20,664 nucleotides of DNA from Podochytrium sp. JEL0797 (taxonomy: Eukaryota; Chytridiomycota; Chytridiomycetes; Chytridiales; Chytriomycetaceae): assembly GCA_027596195.1 (NCBI GenBank), contig JADGJG010000416.1:1-20664 (forward strand). Direction: 5' to 3'. Shown piece after piece: positions 9,231 to 18,212 of the stretch (positions are counted from its first letter, which is position 1; every line of letters begins with the position of its first letter). A model generated the notes under the pieces. That model was not told the DNA's origin. It did no database searches and saw only the letters and a list, made by a program, of their open reading frames with translations. Made by a program: the position numbers and the translations under genes.

Positions 9231-10376
9231 ATGCCCCCATATGCTGTCGCTGATGAACGTGACGCGTATCCTGGATTCGAGATGCTCGATGCTCTCTTTG
9301 AGCGCAGTCTTGATATTCCAACCCAACTTCCAACGGCTGCTCCTCCTGCCCCTACCGAGCAGTTTTTTTCAAGCGTGGGTCATGTTGCAGGAGCAGCAAT
9401 CGTCGCAGTGGGAATAATTGCTTCTGTGCTCTTGTTCGTTCGCCACCAACATCAGAACAAAAGAAAACACGTGGACGTTGACATTGTGACGGAAGCGGAC
9501 GTGAACGTCGAGGAAGATACAGTTGTCAAAACAGTCCAAACTGCCTTGCCTCCCCTTGTATTCCAAGATAAGCATGGAATTATGAATACAGTGGAGCCAA
9601 CACCTTTGGAATCGATGCTAAAGAGAGTCAAGACTTCAAACTCGCCGCCTCCTCGATTCCCAGCCATTTATTACAACGCAAAAACCCCTGCCATCCTCCA
9701 ACATATTCCACTTGAGCACTACTACCAATCCGAGGAACACGATACTACAGTCTTGAAGGGCCATCACGAACCCGTTCAAGCTGCGCCACATCGACAGCAA
9801 AGTCTCAATCATATCCGCAACACCGGAAGCAAAACCCCTCCGTCCCTTCAGATGATTGGACTCGAAACCTCTGCTCCTGCGTCCCCTCCTCCAGAACTTC
9901 CCGTCATTATGATCCAAGAAGGCGGGATGCAAACGCAAAGCGCCAGGGACTCTCCCAGCAACTCGCAATCTCTTGGAAATTCGCTCAACGACCTTTTGAG
10001 AACAGTTCTTCCAAACAAGCTCGGAGAATCAAACTACAGAAGCACGCACACGAGTACAACGTCTGTTTCCATGCTCAGCGCGAAGGTGAACAGATTTACT
10101 GTTGAGAAACCCTGGGTTCCGCAGCAAGATGATGAGTTGCCGCTGGCTGTGGGTGATATTGTGCATGTCTACCAGGTTTTCAACGATTGCTGGTGCGAAG
10201 GGTTCGTTGATGGAAATGAGGATGCGTTTGGCATGTTCCCAAGAGATTGCCTCGGCGAGTTTCCTCTCTCCCTCTGGGACTTGGCACAATCAGAGTCCGC
10301 CAACTTGGATGAAGGGAGTTTTTTGAATGATCCCGGGGTAAGAGAGGGAAAAGAAACGCAAGCTTCCGACGAGTAA
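9231..10376 (+). CDS. Single-pass membrane protein with C-terminal SH3 domain, paralogue B, 381 aa
   Basis: An intronless tandem relative of the gene at 8125-9127, 103 bp downstream on the same strand. It starts MPPYAVADE and has a short outside segment, a membrane helix at about 50-70 (AGAAIVAVGIIASVLLFV) and a basic stop (RHQHQNKRKH). The cytoplasmic linker is Pro/Ser-rich and low in complexity, including PPPRFPAIYY and SPPPELPV, which could bind SH3 domains, its own or its paralogue's. The SH3 domain at about 285-348 reads WVPQQDDELPLAVGDIVHVY, then DCWCEGFVDG and FGMFPRDCLGEFPL. SH3 domains of the two paralogues are clearly alike (VHVY, WCEG, GMFPR-CL-EFPLS), while the linkers have diverged. 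Paralogue A has an intron shortly after the helix; B does not. Function is unknown; Fus1-like architecture is the closest comparison. Confidence 0.87.
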   Translation: MPPYAVADERDAYPGFEMLDALFERSLDIPTQLPTAAPPAPTEQFFSSVGHVAGAAIVAVGIIASVLLFVRHQHQNKRKHVDVDIVTEADVNVEEDTVVKTVQTALPPLVFQDKHGIMNTVEPTPLESMLKRVKTSNSPPPRFPAIYYNAKTPAILQHIPLEHYYQSEEHDTTVLKGHHEPVQAAPHRQQSLNHIRNTGSKTPPSLQMIGLETSAPASPPPELPVIMIQEGGMQTQSARDSPSNSQSLGNSLNDLLRTVLPNKLGESNYRSTHTSTTSVSMLSAKVNRFTVEKPWVPQQDDELPLAVGDIVHVYQVFNDCWCEGFVDGNEDAFGMFPRDCLGEFPLSLWDLAQSESANLDEGSFLNDPGVREGKETQASDE

Positions 10377-10448
10377 CTTTTAATTTTTTTAATTTTCCCT
10401 TCAAAAACTTTTATTTAGAAAAAGAAGAAAGAAAAAAGAGAAGTAATT

Positions 10449-12332
10449 TTATTTCCTTTTCCTCAAGCCCCCGATATCCTCATGAGAGACCGATGCCGCC
10501 AAGTCCGCTCGACTCCCTGGTGCCGCTTTCAAATTCACGGCGCTCCCAAAACTCACGTTCAAATTTGCACCACTTGCGCGACCCGAAAGTCCCATTCCAG
10601 AAGCGCTCCTCACTGCTTTCCCACTACCCACCCCTCCTCTCTTTCCTGGTTTCATGAACGACAAAGCGGTCGCAACCATGTTCCCCGCCCCCAGCACAAC
10701 AAACAATGCACCAACAGCCAATATCTGCATCCAGAATTCAGAATCGTTCACAAAAACTGGGTTTAAAAAAGCAACTCACATGCCACTCGTCGCCGGCACC
10801 ATTCTGAACTCCGCTCCACAACTTCCAACAGGTCCACCCATTCCAAAATTGCCACACCTGACCACCAACCAAAAACGGCAATAAAACTCTCCCCCAACCT
10901 TTCTCTCCCCATCCCGACACGCCAAACGCACCATCTCCGGCAACAAGGTCCATCCGTTCGGCTCGATCCAGGCTAACCAAAACATACAGCCGTTCACGCT
11001 GGTAACGATATTGCAGATACTGTACACCACCCAGGTAAGCGGAGAACCAAAGAAATTGGGCCCTGAACTCCGGAAACGTTTTCGATTGGTGTTGTGGGGT
11101 AATCAGCAAAAGGGACACCATGCCGATAGACAAATAATGGTGCCAAAACCACCATGGGGTGATTTTCGAACCATTCACATATAGGATGTGTTCACGAAGC
11201 GTAAGAGTCGAGTAATAATACAAGGAGGCGAAGAGGAACAGCGAGTCGGAGAGGGTTGTGAGCGTGGGGTGTGATGCGGGCGAAAGGAACAACGAGATGA
11301 AAATCAACGCCAGCAAGAGTAGAGTAAATTTCAACTTGAAGGCTTCGACCTCCTTTTTGTAGTTCAAGCGGTGCGTGACGGGTCGCAACGTGAATGGCGC
11401 CGAGTCTCCCAAAGCAAGTCTCAAAATCCACCTGAAAATTGAGATGCATCAGCACAAATCAAGCAAGAAGAAAAGACGCGACTTCAACTTACTTTGCGTT
11501 CTGTGGCAACAGCGAATCGATCCTACCTTCCTTCTTTCGAATCCCTGCCACCACTTCGGACAATTGATCCATCTCACTCCAACCATTCGCACCCATCTGG
11601 TTCAATCCAACGCCACTGCTGTTGACGCGATGAGCAGTGTGAAATGTGGCGCTTTTCGGCGAAACTAATGACACGGGGGAAGGGTTCGACGACGACACCA
11701 AGGTTGCCATACTGTCTGTTGGACTGGGCAGAACGGTAGTCCCATTCGCGCCAAAACTCCCCTTCCTCGCTTGAACGGGCCTCGGGTGAAATTGCTTCAT
11801 CATGATTGGCTCCTCCTCCGAATCCTCCGAACTCTCCGAGTCATCGCCTTCGCCATTCCCATTCGCCGGTTCACCATCAACACCAGCCGCCAAAGAAACC
11901 GCTTGTTGGTCGATCGACTGTTGTCTCTTTTGCTGTTTCGCGAGCTTCCGGTTCTCCTTGAGCGTTGATTCGGCAGATTTGAGGTATTCTGCGACCAGCT
12001 TTTTCTGGGCAGCCAGCTCCTTCACACACGCTTGTTCCTGCGAATAAACTTTCATGGCCAGGTTGTTGTATTCGGTAGCACGATTCTATTTATGCGTCAG
12101 AGACAAAACACGTGAATGAGCAAGGGAAAGCGGGGGCAGTCCCCGAAAAGGAAAGTGTTCCAACCTCCAACAAACGCAGCTGAGCAAGCAAAGCCTCCCC
12201 CTTCTGTAGCTGAGTCACCGGTGCCTCGGACTCTGGCTCCTGCGAGAGCGTGGCAGTTGCGATGAGTGCTGGTGCGTGACGGTGGCCGGGGCTGCCATTG
12301 CCCGTGGTCGCAGGATGTTCTGATGAACTCAT
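10449..12332 (-). CDS. TMEM120: TMEM120 (TACAN/TMPIT-like) multi-pass membrane protein, 562 aa, four exons
   Basis: Exons 12332-12165, 12085-11493, 11431-10780 and 10724-10449 join in frame. The C-terminal membrane domain carries family landmarks: KKEVEAFKLKFTLLLLALI, SLYYYSTLTLREHILYVNGS, ITPWWFWHHYLS (NGS at 340-342, HHY at 351-353), FRAQFLWFSAYLGGVQYLQY and LLPFLVGGQVWQFWNG. Animal TMEM120A/B are about 340 aa, six-helix proteins of the inner nuclear envelope/ER with a coenzyme A-binding fold related to ELOVL elongases; a proposed ion-channel role is disputed. The N-terminus is coiled-coil-like as in animals (YSQEQACVKELAAQKKLVAE), but about 120 Ser/acidic residues (ESSEDSEEE and following) are inserted before the first helix. 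A Gly/Ser-rich tail follows the last helix. The first donor (GTTGGA) is weak, so exon 1 is the least certain part. It converges on paralogue B 72 bp away. Confidence 0.88.
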
Positions 12333-12475
12333 CTCGATTCTGTGGACTGTGTTGCGGGTAAATTGAAAAGTCCATTTGCTGCGCAGCAGGGGGGGAGGGG
12401 TGGGCGGGCAGACAGGGCGGCACCTTCAAATCGGGCGTTCGGGGGAAAATTCTTCTTCTTTCTCTTTTAATTCGT

Positions 12476-13103
12476 TTATTTACTTTTTGGAAAGTTGAGA
12501 TTTGACACAGAGTTTCCCGAAGGAGTCGGGGGCATCCTTGGACGCGTTTGGAACCCCAACGAAAACTCGGGCGCCAACACACTCTGCTGAAACTCATGCA
12601 AATGCTCAACGACAAGCTGTTTTTGCTGAGGGGTGAGCGTTCCACGAGCACTGCCGTTGCTGTGGAACGAATGTTGCAGAAGGCTGGTTTGCAATGAGTT
12701 TGTGGTGCTGGAGGGCAGAGAGTGGGGAGTGTGCGAGGTATTTGATGAAGGGGTCACTGTGGTGGGGCTTGGCTCCCACACAGAGGGATAGTTTGGGAAT
12801 GAATGGAAGTGGTGGACGGTTGGGTTATTCGAGTGGCTGGGCTCTGGCTTGGGCGGATTCGAATCTCTCCGCTGACCCGCGCTGAAACTGACAATGCGTT
12901 GTCTGCCGGTGCGAGCATTCGTGTTTTTGGGAAGGTCGTTTCGAAGTGGAGTGAGCAAGAAGTCCTGGCGAAGGCACTTGGGGCTGCAGTAAAGCCCGGG
13001 GTGCTGGTCATTAAGGCGTCAGCTGATGCCGTGAGTTTTACGTGTCTCAACGCACCTCTAGTCTCCGCTCACACACAAGACACCATTGAATCATGTAGTC
13101 CAT
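12476..13103 (-). CDS. Ecl1-like small zinc-binding protein, 191 aa, two exons
   Basis: Exon 1 (13103-13056) encodes MDYMIQWCLVCERRLE. A 52-bp intron (donor GTGCGT, CTGAC branch-like sequence, acceptor GACCAG) joins it in phase 0 to exon 2 (13003-12476), which begins HPGLYCSPKCLRQDF. The join creates CxxC...YCSxxC, the N-terminal zinc-binding pattern of the fungal Ecl1/2/3 life-span regulator family (WC-x-C...LYCS-x-C...D). In fission yeast these proteins extend chronological lifespan and respond to nutrient and metal status. The rest is Ser/Pro/His/Asn-rich and probably disordered, ending with a possibly helical patch (LTPQQKQLVVEHLHEFQQSV). It is longer than yeast Ecl1 (about 80 aa). A generic CxxC/YCSxxC finger of another family cannot be excluded. 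Confidence 0.68.
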
Positions 13104-13443
13104 CGTTTGGTTGAGTTTCGTGAAGCCGTAACTGAGTTTCGACGCCCGATGGATGATGCCAAATTGACTGTCAAATTGAAAGGAGCCCCACCGCACTGCC
13201 TGTCAGCTCGTTGTTGTACTGTCGCTTGCGTGTTGGGGTGGTGTTCGCCGGGTGCTGGGGAGGGGTCGATGGATGGTTGACGGACCCGTTTCCTGGCGAG
13301 AGTCGAAATGCTTGGCTGCTGATTTTGGTTTCGGGGCCACACACCCCGAAAACCCACCCAACAGCCACCCAAAAGCCTCCGATTCATCGCGAGAAGAAAA
13401 GGAAAGAAAATAAACTGATGCGTTTCTTTGTTTCTTCGTCCTT
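13104..13443. promoter_or_regulatory. Spacer between the Ecl1-like gene and the mitochondrial-type gene
   Basis: This 340-bp stretch contains no exon I can support; the open frames across it lack splice context and show biased composition. It must hold the promoter of the minus-strand Ecl1-like gene and the 3' UTR of the minus-strand gene ending at 13444. Pyrimidine-rich tracts occur at 13420-13455. No recognised regulatory motif stands out. Confidence 0.4.
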
Positions 13444-14203
13444 TTATTGTTGTTCACTTATTGCTGCCGCCTCTTCAATCTTCTGCTGCTGCTGAGCTTT
13501 GATAATCTGCTTCGCCTCGGATTTGAGGATAATGTTGTCTGTGCGAGGAGGCTTCAGTTGACGATCACGATGCGGTGAAATTACACTCACAATATCCGGT
13601 TTTGATCAGCAATGTCTCCATGCCAAAGCCAATTCCCAGTCCGTATCCAACGCCCTTCACATATACCGATGCTGGTGCCTTGCGTGGTGTTGCGATCGCA
13701 GCGAGTTTCGGCCCGAGCTGCATTTCTGCGTTTTTTTGTTTTGTTTTGTTTGGGATCGTCTTCGCAGTTCTCTCTTTGTTCGTTTATTGTGTAATTTGTG
13801 ATTCGCATTTCACTACTCTGTTCCTTCCCGATCATCCGCCCTCACAAATCATCGTCCAACAGACTCACGAACGACAGCTCACCCAGCCCCTGCAACCGGA
13901 ATCGCGCATTTGCGAGCGCCGCGGGTGTATTTTGCTGTTGAGAGACCTTTAGTCAACGCAGGCTTCGTTCGAAAGATGTGACAGTCTCACCAGCAAGCTG
14001 CGTCCATTCGACTGCGAAGCGAATGCGGCCAATGGGCTCTCAGCGCTGAAAGGGGCCGAGGAGAAGCCAGATGCGTTCGATCCAAACGATGATGCTGATG
14101 GTGTTGATCCGAAAGAGGAACATGATGCAAAGGCGGGCCTGGCCGTCGGTCGCAGTGGCGAGGAGGCCGTTCGCATCGTCGACCGAAGCGTGTGTCGGAA
14201 CAT
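13444..14203 (-). CDS. Small protein with mitochondrial targeting sequence and Gly-rich membrane helix, 164 aa, four exons
   Basis: I cannot name this protein. Four exons, 14203-13991, 13934-13883, 13725-13591 and 13538-13444, are consistent in phase at all three junctions. The model starts MFRHTLRSTMRTASSPLRPT, rich in Arg, Ser and Thr and lacking acidic residues, as in a mitochondrial presequence. A Ser/Ala/Phe-rich linker follows. The core reads GPKLAAIATPRKAPASVYVK, then a glycine-rich hydrophobic segment GVGYGLGIGFGMETLLI (113-129), and the C-terminus is a polar helix (KSEAKQIIKAQQQQKIEEAA). This is the shape of a single-pass inner-membrane subunit with a soluble coil. An in-frame ATG at 14236 would add MGNGKSEVKSK, which hides the presequence but fits an N-myristoylation consensus. 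The second exon is 52 nt, so the model needs transcript support. Confidence 0.65.
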
Positions 14204-14317
14204 TTTGCTTTTCACTTCACTTTTACCGTTACCCATTTAACTATTCATTTCCGAATCAAACATTGCAGTCCGTTGTACGATTCATGGGGTGATAAGACAC
14301 AGATGAATTTATTAATT

Positions 14318-15837
14318 TTAATTCTTCAAACCCCAAAGATTCGCACAAAAAGCTTCCTGCGAAAGATGATATGCCTTCATCCAGTTCCCTTGGCGCTTTT
14401 GAGGCTCATCAATAAACTTCTGATCAAACCAGTCCCCCACTGTCGGAAGCTTACGCTCCGGTAAACTGGAGACAAACTTTTCGGAAGGCTGCAAAACCGA
14501 GCAATGGTCAAAGAAATGAGAAGGTGCTTTCCGCCATGGAACGAAGCAGTCAAGTGCTGTTTGCTTTATATTGTCCAGTTGGTCGTAGAGGAGGAGGCCT
14601 GGACGATCGGGATGTTGAAGGTGGGTGTTCAAAGACAAGTCGCAGATTCCACCGTCCAAGAAGAGACCAGCGCCGATTCCATCAATGTGCAAGCAGAGTT
14701 CCTTTTCAAAAGAGAATGAAAATTAGTATATTGGCTGCAATTTCGTATTGGAACGGGAAGAATAAACCTGCACGAATGGAATGCACGTGGTGGCATGGAG
14801 CACCTGATGCATGTTGTTTCTCGTCAACGGAACAAATTGCGTTCTCGCCTTCCCATCCTTCCCATCATGCCCGTGGACCAGAAACTCGGGAGCCTCGCCA
14901 CCCGTGTAAAAACACACCCTCGTCAAAAACAAACTCAAGAACCACGGACACGCCAAATTCACAAGAGCCACCAAAAACAACCACGCCTTGAGCACAAAGT
15001 CGGGATATTTCTCAAACTCGATGGGTTGGTGCACTTTTCCGACCATGATTGCCAAACGAAATTGCGAGTGGTGAATTACTTGGTCGAGGTTGTGGCGGGG
15101 CGCGCTGATGGAAAAGCATCGTTGCATGAGCGGGCGTAGAGTTTCGACCGTGTCGCCGGGTTTGTAGATCATTTCGCAGTATTGGCTCAAGAGGGATTTC
15201 GTTGCGTCTGATTCGGTGGTTAAGGAGGTCAGGAATGCTACGAAGCGCAAGGCACCAGTCGATGCGCCGACAAGCCATTTTTCTTCAGATAGGCGGTTTG
15301 TGTTGGCCATGGTTTTGAGACGGTGTTCGAAGCCGGATGTTACAAAACTTCGGGGACCGGAAGCTGGACCAAAAAACACACTGTTGGGGCCGAATGTTAG
15401 ACGAAATGGGAAGGAAAGAGGAGAAGAATTGCGCACTTGAAGTAATCCAAATCGCGTTCCATGAGGAGGTCAATGTCCGTTTTTGAGTTTGCCATGAAAC
15501 GACTCGGCTTGAAACCAAAGAGATTTGCCTTGTCATTCGTGTATGTATGCATCCGATGATTGGCCTTTGACGCCTGGAGAATAAAATAACAAGCGCAGGA
15601 ATGAGGCTGGGCATCCAAAAAAAATTTAATTCAAGTTACCGCAAAGAAGGAGCGAGAGGCGAGGCCAGCGCTCTCCACCTTTTCATACAGAGCATCCTTC
15701 ATCCAATGGAAACAGTTTGAACTGGCTGTTGTTGATGATCCATCATCGTTTTGTGCCGGCGTTCGTGGATCTGGAATTGCTCTCTTGTTCTTTTTGGCAC
15801 CACGGTTAGTCGAGCTTCGTTTGCTCGTTCGTGTCAT
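14318..15837 (-). CDS. Patatin-like phospholipase domain protein, 443 aa, four exons
   Basis: Likely a lipid acyl hydrolase using a Ser-Asp dyad. Exons 15837-15640, 15573-15437, 15380-14768 and 14701-14318 join in frame. The N-terminal 66 residues are basic and Ser-rich (RTSKRSSTNRGAKKNKR) and may direct localisation. The catalytic block is VFFGPASGPRSFVTSG (possible oxyanion loop, 113-128), then WLVGASTGALRFVAFL with the GxSxG nucleophile Ser152, and later LFLDGGICDLS with dyad Asp332 in the DGG/DGA motif. Between them lie a stretch ending FLSLFLTRVCFYTGGEAPEF and QVLHATTCIPFV, the hallmark loop near the second catalytic residue. A hydrophobic run (AWLFLVALVNLACPWFLSLFL) may be a membrane-association helix. 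The oxyanion loop lacks the canonical DGGGxRG, so this is a divergent member. The last donor is GTTTAT, not a strong one. Confidence 0.68.
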
Positions 15838-16000
15838 CGTTCTGAAGAAGGAAGAATGGGAGAGAATTTTGAGAATTCTGGAGAGAAATTTTGAGATATA
15901 GTATTTATCTGAATTCGAACTCCAAAAAGAGCAAACAACGTAAGCCATTTGTAATAATAACTTAATAACGACGACCAATATATTCTTTAATCTCCACAAG

Positions 16001-18004
16001 TTACAAATAATCTCCGACGCAATCCCCGACAGGAAACGTGGCAACCTTATTCGCATTCACAATGTCCACATATCTCTCAAACTCCTCCATAAAGTCCTTT
16101 TGAACCTGCGCGTTGAAAGTGTAGTTGGAACTATACTTTGCTCTCTCGTTCGCGTCCCACACAAACTGCAACAGCTTCTCATTGACTCGGCGGTGCATCA
16201 AGAATCCACCCGTGCAATCATTCTCAAAGAAAATCACGTCTGATCTCTCCGTAAGGTCGTAAATGGATCCGAGAGAGATGTGGAGAGGGATAATGGCGAT
16301 CGCAGGGTCCGCAGGAACGCGCGAAGTATCGGGGATGAACCAGACCCAGTCGTACTGGTATTCCGACAAGATTTTGCCCGCCTTGGCAAGGACATCCAAC
16401 AGGCTGTAGGAGACAAGAGAAGAGTTGTTGAGGCCAAAGAATCCGATTTCTTGTGGAGTTCGTGGGTTGCCGAGATCTTGGGACTTTGGAAACACAAAAT
16501 GGTCCGCTTGTTGGTACATTCCCGCGAGGGAGTCTCTCATTTTGAGAAACTCTTCTGAAGCGCCGTCGGAGGAAAGCAGGGCGATGGAGTCGTACATCAT
16601 TCCACTTCGACGAGTTTGATTCCACAAGTCGAGATCGCGGACAACGACTGGAACTACGGGAATCACGCAGTCTCCTCCATCCGTATGCGCGTGCAAATCA
16701 AACGGCGCGTCTAGCTCGTGCAGCTTGTACAACTCCAACTGTCTGCGTCTTAACCCTTGCATGGCTCCAGCCCACAACCCAAATGCAAACTCGGAACCGA
16801 CGGGTTGATCCTTTTGCTCCCAAAACGGCATGGAAATCCCCAACACCGAGCCCCCTTGCTCCAAGATATGGTTTTGCTCCGTATTCAACCAGCTCAAATC
16901 ACCCACGTTCATCTCCTTCTCCAACTCAACAAACCACCCAGCATCCGCTTCCTCAACCATAAAATACTTTCCAATGACCCCCTCCTCAAAACTCTTGCTA
17001 TACGGCTCCTCCACCACAACCATTTTCTTATCATCCCCCTCCCCCTTCTCTTCCTCCTTCCCGACTCTCCCAGCCCGCTCCATCAACGCGTCGAAATGAT
17101 GCCCATTCGGCTTGAACAACATCACTCCGGTATCCACAGGTCCCAACGCATTCACCCCCGTCCCATTCACCTTCCTCCACTCCGTCACACCCGCAAACAA
17201 ATTTTTGCCCGGCTTCTCTGCCTCCCACGCGTCCACAATCGCCCAACATCTCTGCACCCCCTCTCGCGGGTTCAAACTCTGATGTGCGGAGTCTGTGAAA
17301 AACACGCGACTATCAATGTACAAAACGGCGTTCAAGATCCCTTCGAGTTTCCACAACTGTAGAATCGTGTACCGGTTCAGAAGCTCTTGGTTCCCGTGTT
17401 CGTTTTTCCAGGAGAGTTCGATTGCGGGGACAAGGAGGAGACGCGCACCGAGGTGGAGGAGGGCGGTTTTGTAGCGAGGTGGAGTGTGGAGGTGGATGAG
17501 GACAATGAATTCGTGGGTTGGGGACGGGTGTGTTGTGTGGAGGTGGGCCTGGAGGAGGGTTTGGAGGAAAGTGGAGTCGATCTCGGAGCGGAGGGGGTGT
17601 GGGTTGCGTGGGTAGGGAGAGAGGAGGGATGTGATGACGGCGCGGGGTTTTAGAGGGACTTTGTCGATGGGGGGGTAGAAGGCGAATTCTTTTGGCTGTG
17701 TTGGGATGGATTGGGAGGGATTGAGGAGAGGCGATTAGGATAGACAGGAACGCGAGAAAAAGGAATCAAAACCAGTTTTTACCATGTGTTCCATGATTTT
17801 ATGAAGAGTGGCTCTGTCCATTCTTGGCGCATCATGTTGGCTCGAATGGCCCGAGCGGATGGACAGAGTTTTAACGAGAAGAGCAAGACAGAAGAGGCCG
17901 ACAAATATAACTATGGGGATGCGTTTATCGCGGATTGCGATGCATTGTTTGACCATTTGACGTGTTTTTTTTTGACAGGCGAAAACGGCGGGACAAAATG
18001 TCAT
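16001..18004 (-). CDS. Type II membrane protein with two glycosyltransferase-like domains (GT8-like, then GT34-like), 638 aa
   Basis: Two exons, 18004-17783 and 17695-16001, join in phase 0 across an 87-bp intron. A short cytoplasmic tail precedes a helix (IPIVIFVGLFCLALLVKTL), as in Golgi glycosyltransferases. Domain 1 has GT8/glycogenin landmarks: AVITSLLSP near its start, IVLIHLH, LGARLLLVPAI, RYTILQLWKLEGILNAVLYI and VDTGVMLFKPN. Domain 2 looks like another GT-A fold (VVVRDLDLW, GKILSEYQYDWVWFI, DVIFFENDCTGGFLMHRR), closest to GT34-type enzymes. The metal-binding DxD is replaced in both: YIDSRVF (Asp202-Ser-Arg204) in domain 1 and IPDTSRV (529-532) in domain 2. Whether it is an active or regulatory enzyme is open. 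ATG 17956 (MVKQC) is an alternative start with an A at -3. Domain 1 is recognised with more confidence than domain 2. Confidence 0.8.
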
Positions 18005-18212
18005 GCGCCTTTGTTGGCGATTTTTAAGTTGAACAAAGAATGCTTTTCAAACGCATGATTCTGAAACGAATACAAAAGAGGATACTTTCAGTCCAGATTT
18101 GACACTGTCTTCTTCTGTCCGGTTATTACCTCGCTCTTAAATATTTCCTATCTTAATCCGTGTGGAACCAGATCGTGAAATGCACTTTCTTTTTTTTTTG
18201 ATGAAAACAAAC
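18005..18212. promoter_or_regulatory. Divergent promoter region, glycosyltransferase-like and HMG-box genes
   Basis: A 208-bp divergent spacer with short A/T runs and a T10 tract just ahead of the HMG-box start. It must contain both start regions. No specific element can be assigned. Confidence 0.4.

Noticed and set aside
13091..13387. 98-aa minus-strand open frame in the spacer
   Set aside because: Starts away from any plausible promoter context, overlaps the Ecl1-like start, and encodes low-complexity Arg/Gln/Ser sequence with no domain.
16757..17362. 201-aa open frame on the plus strand
   Set aside because: It is antisense to the glycosyltransferase-like gene, and its Pro/Leu/His-rich composition is that of a shadow frame.
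17031..17653. Gly/Glu/Val-rich open frames on both strands near the 5' part of the glycosyltransferase-like gene
   Set aside because: They arise from strand composition bias in a region already explained by GT8-like coding sequence on the minus strand (LGARLLLVPAI, RYTILQLWKLEGI).
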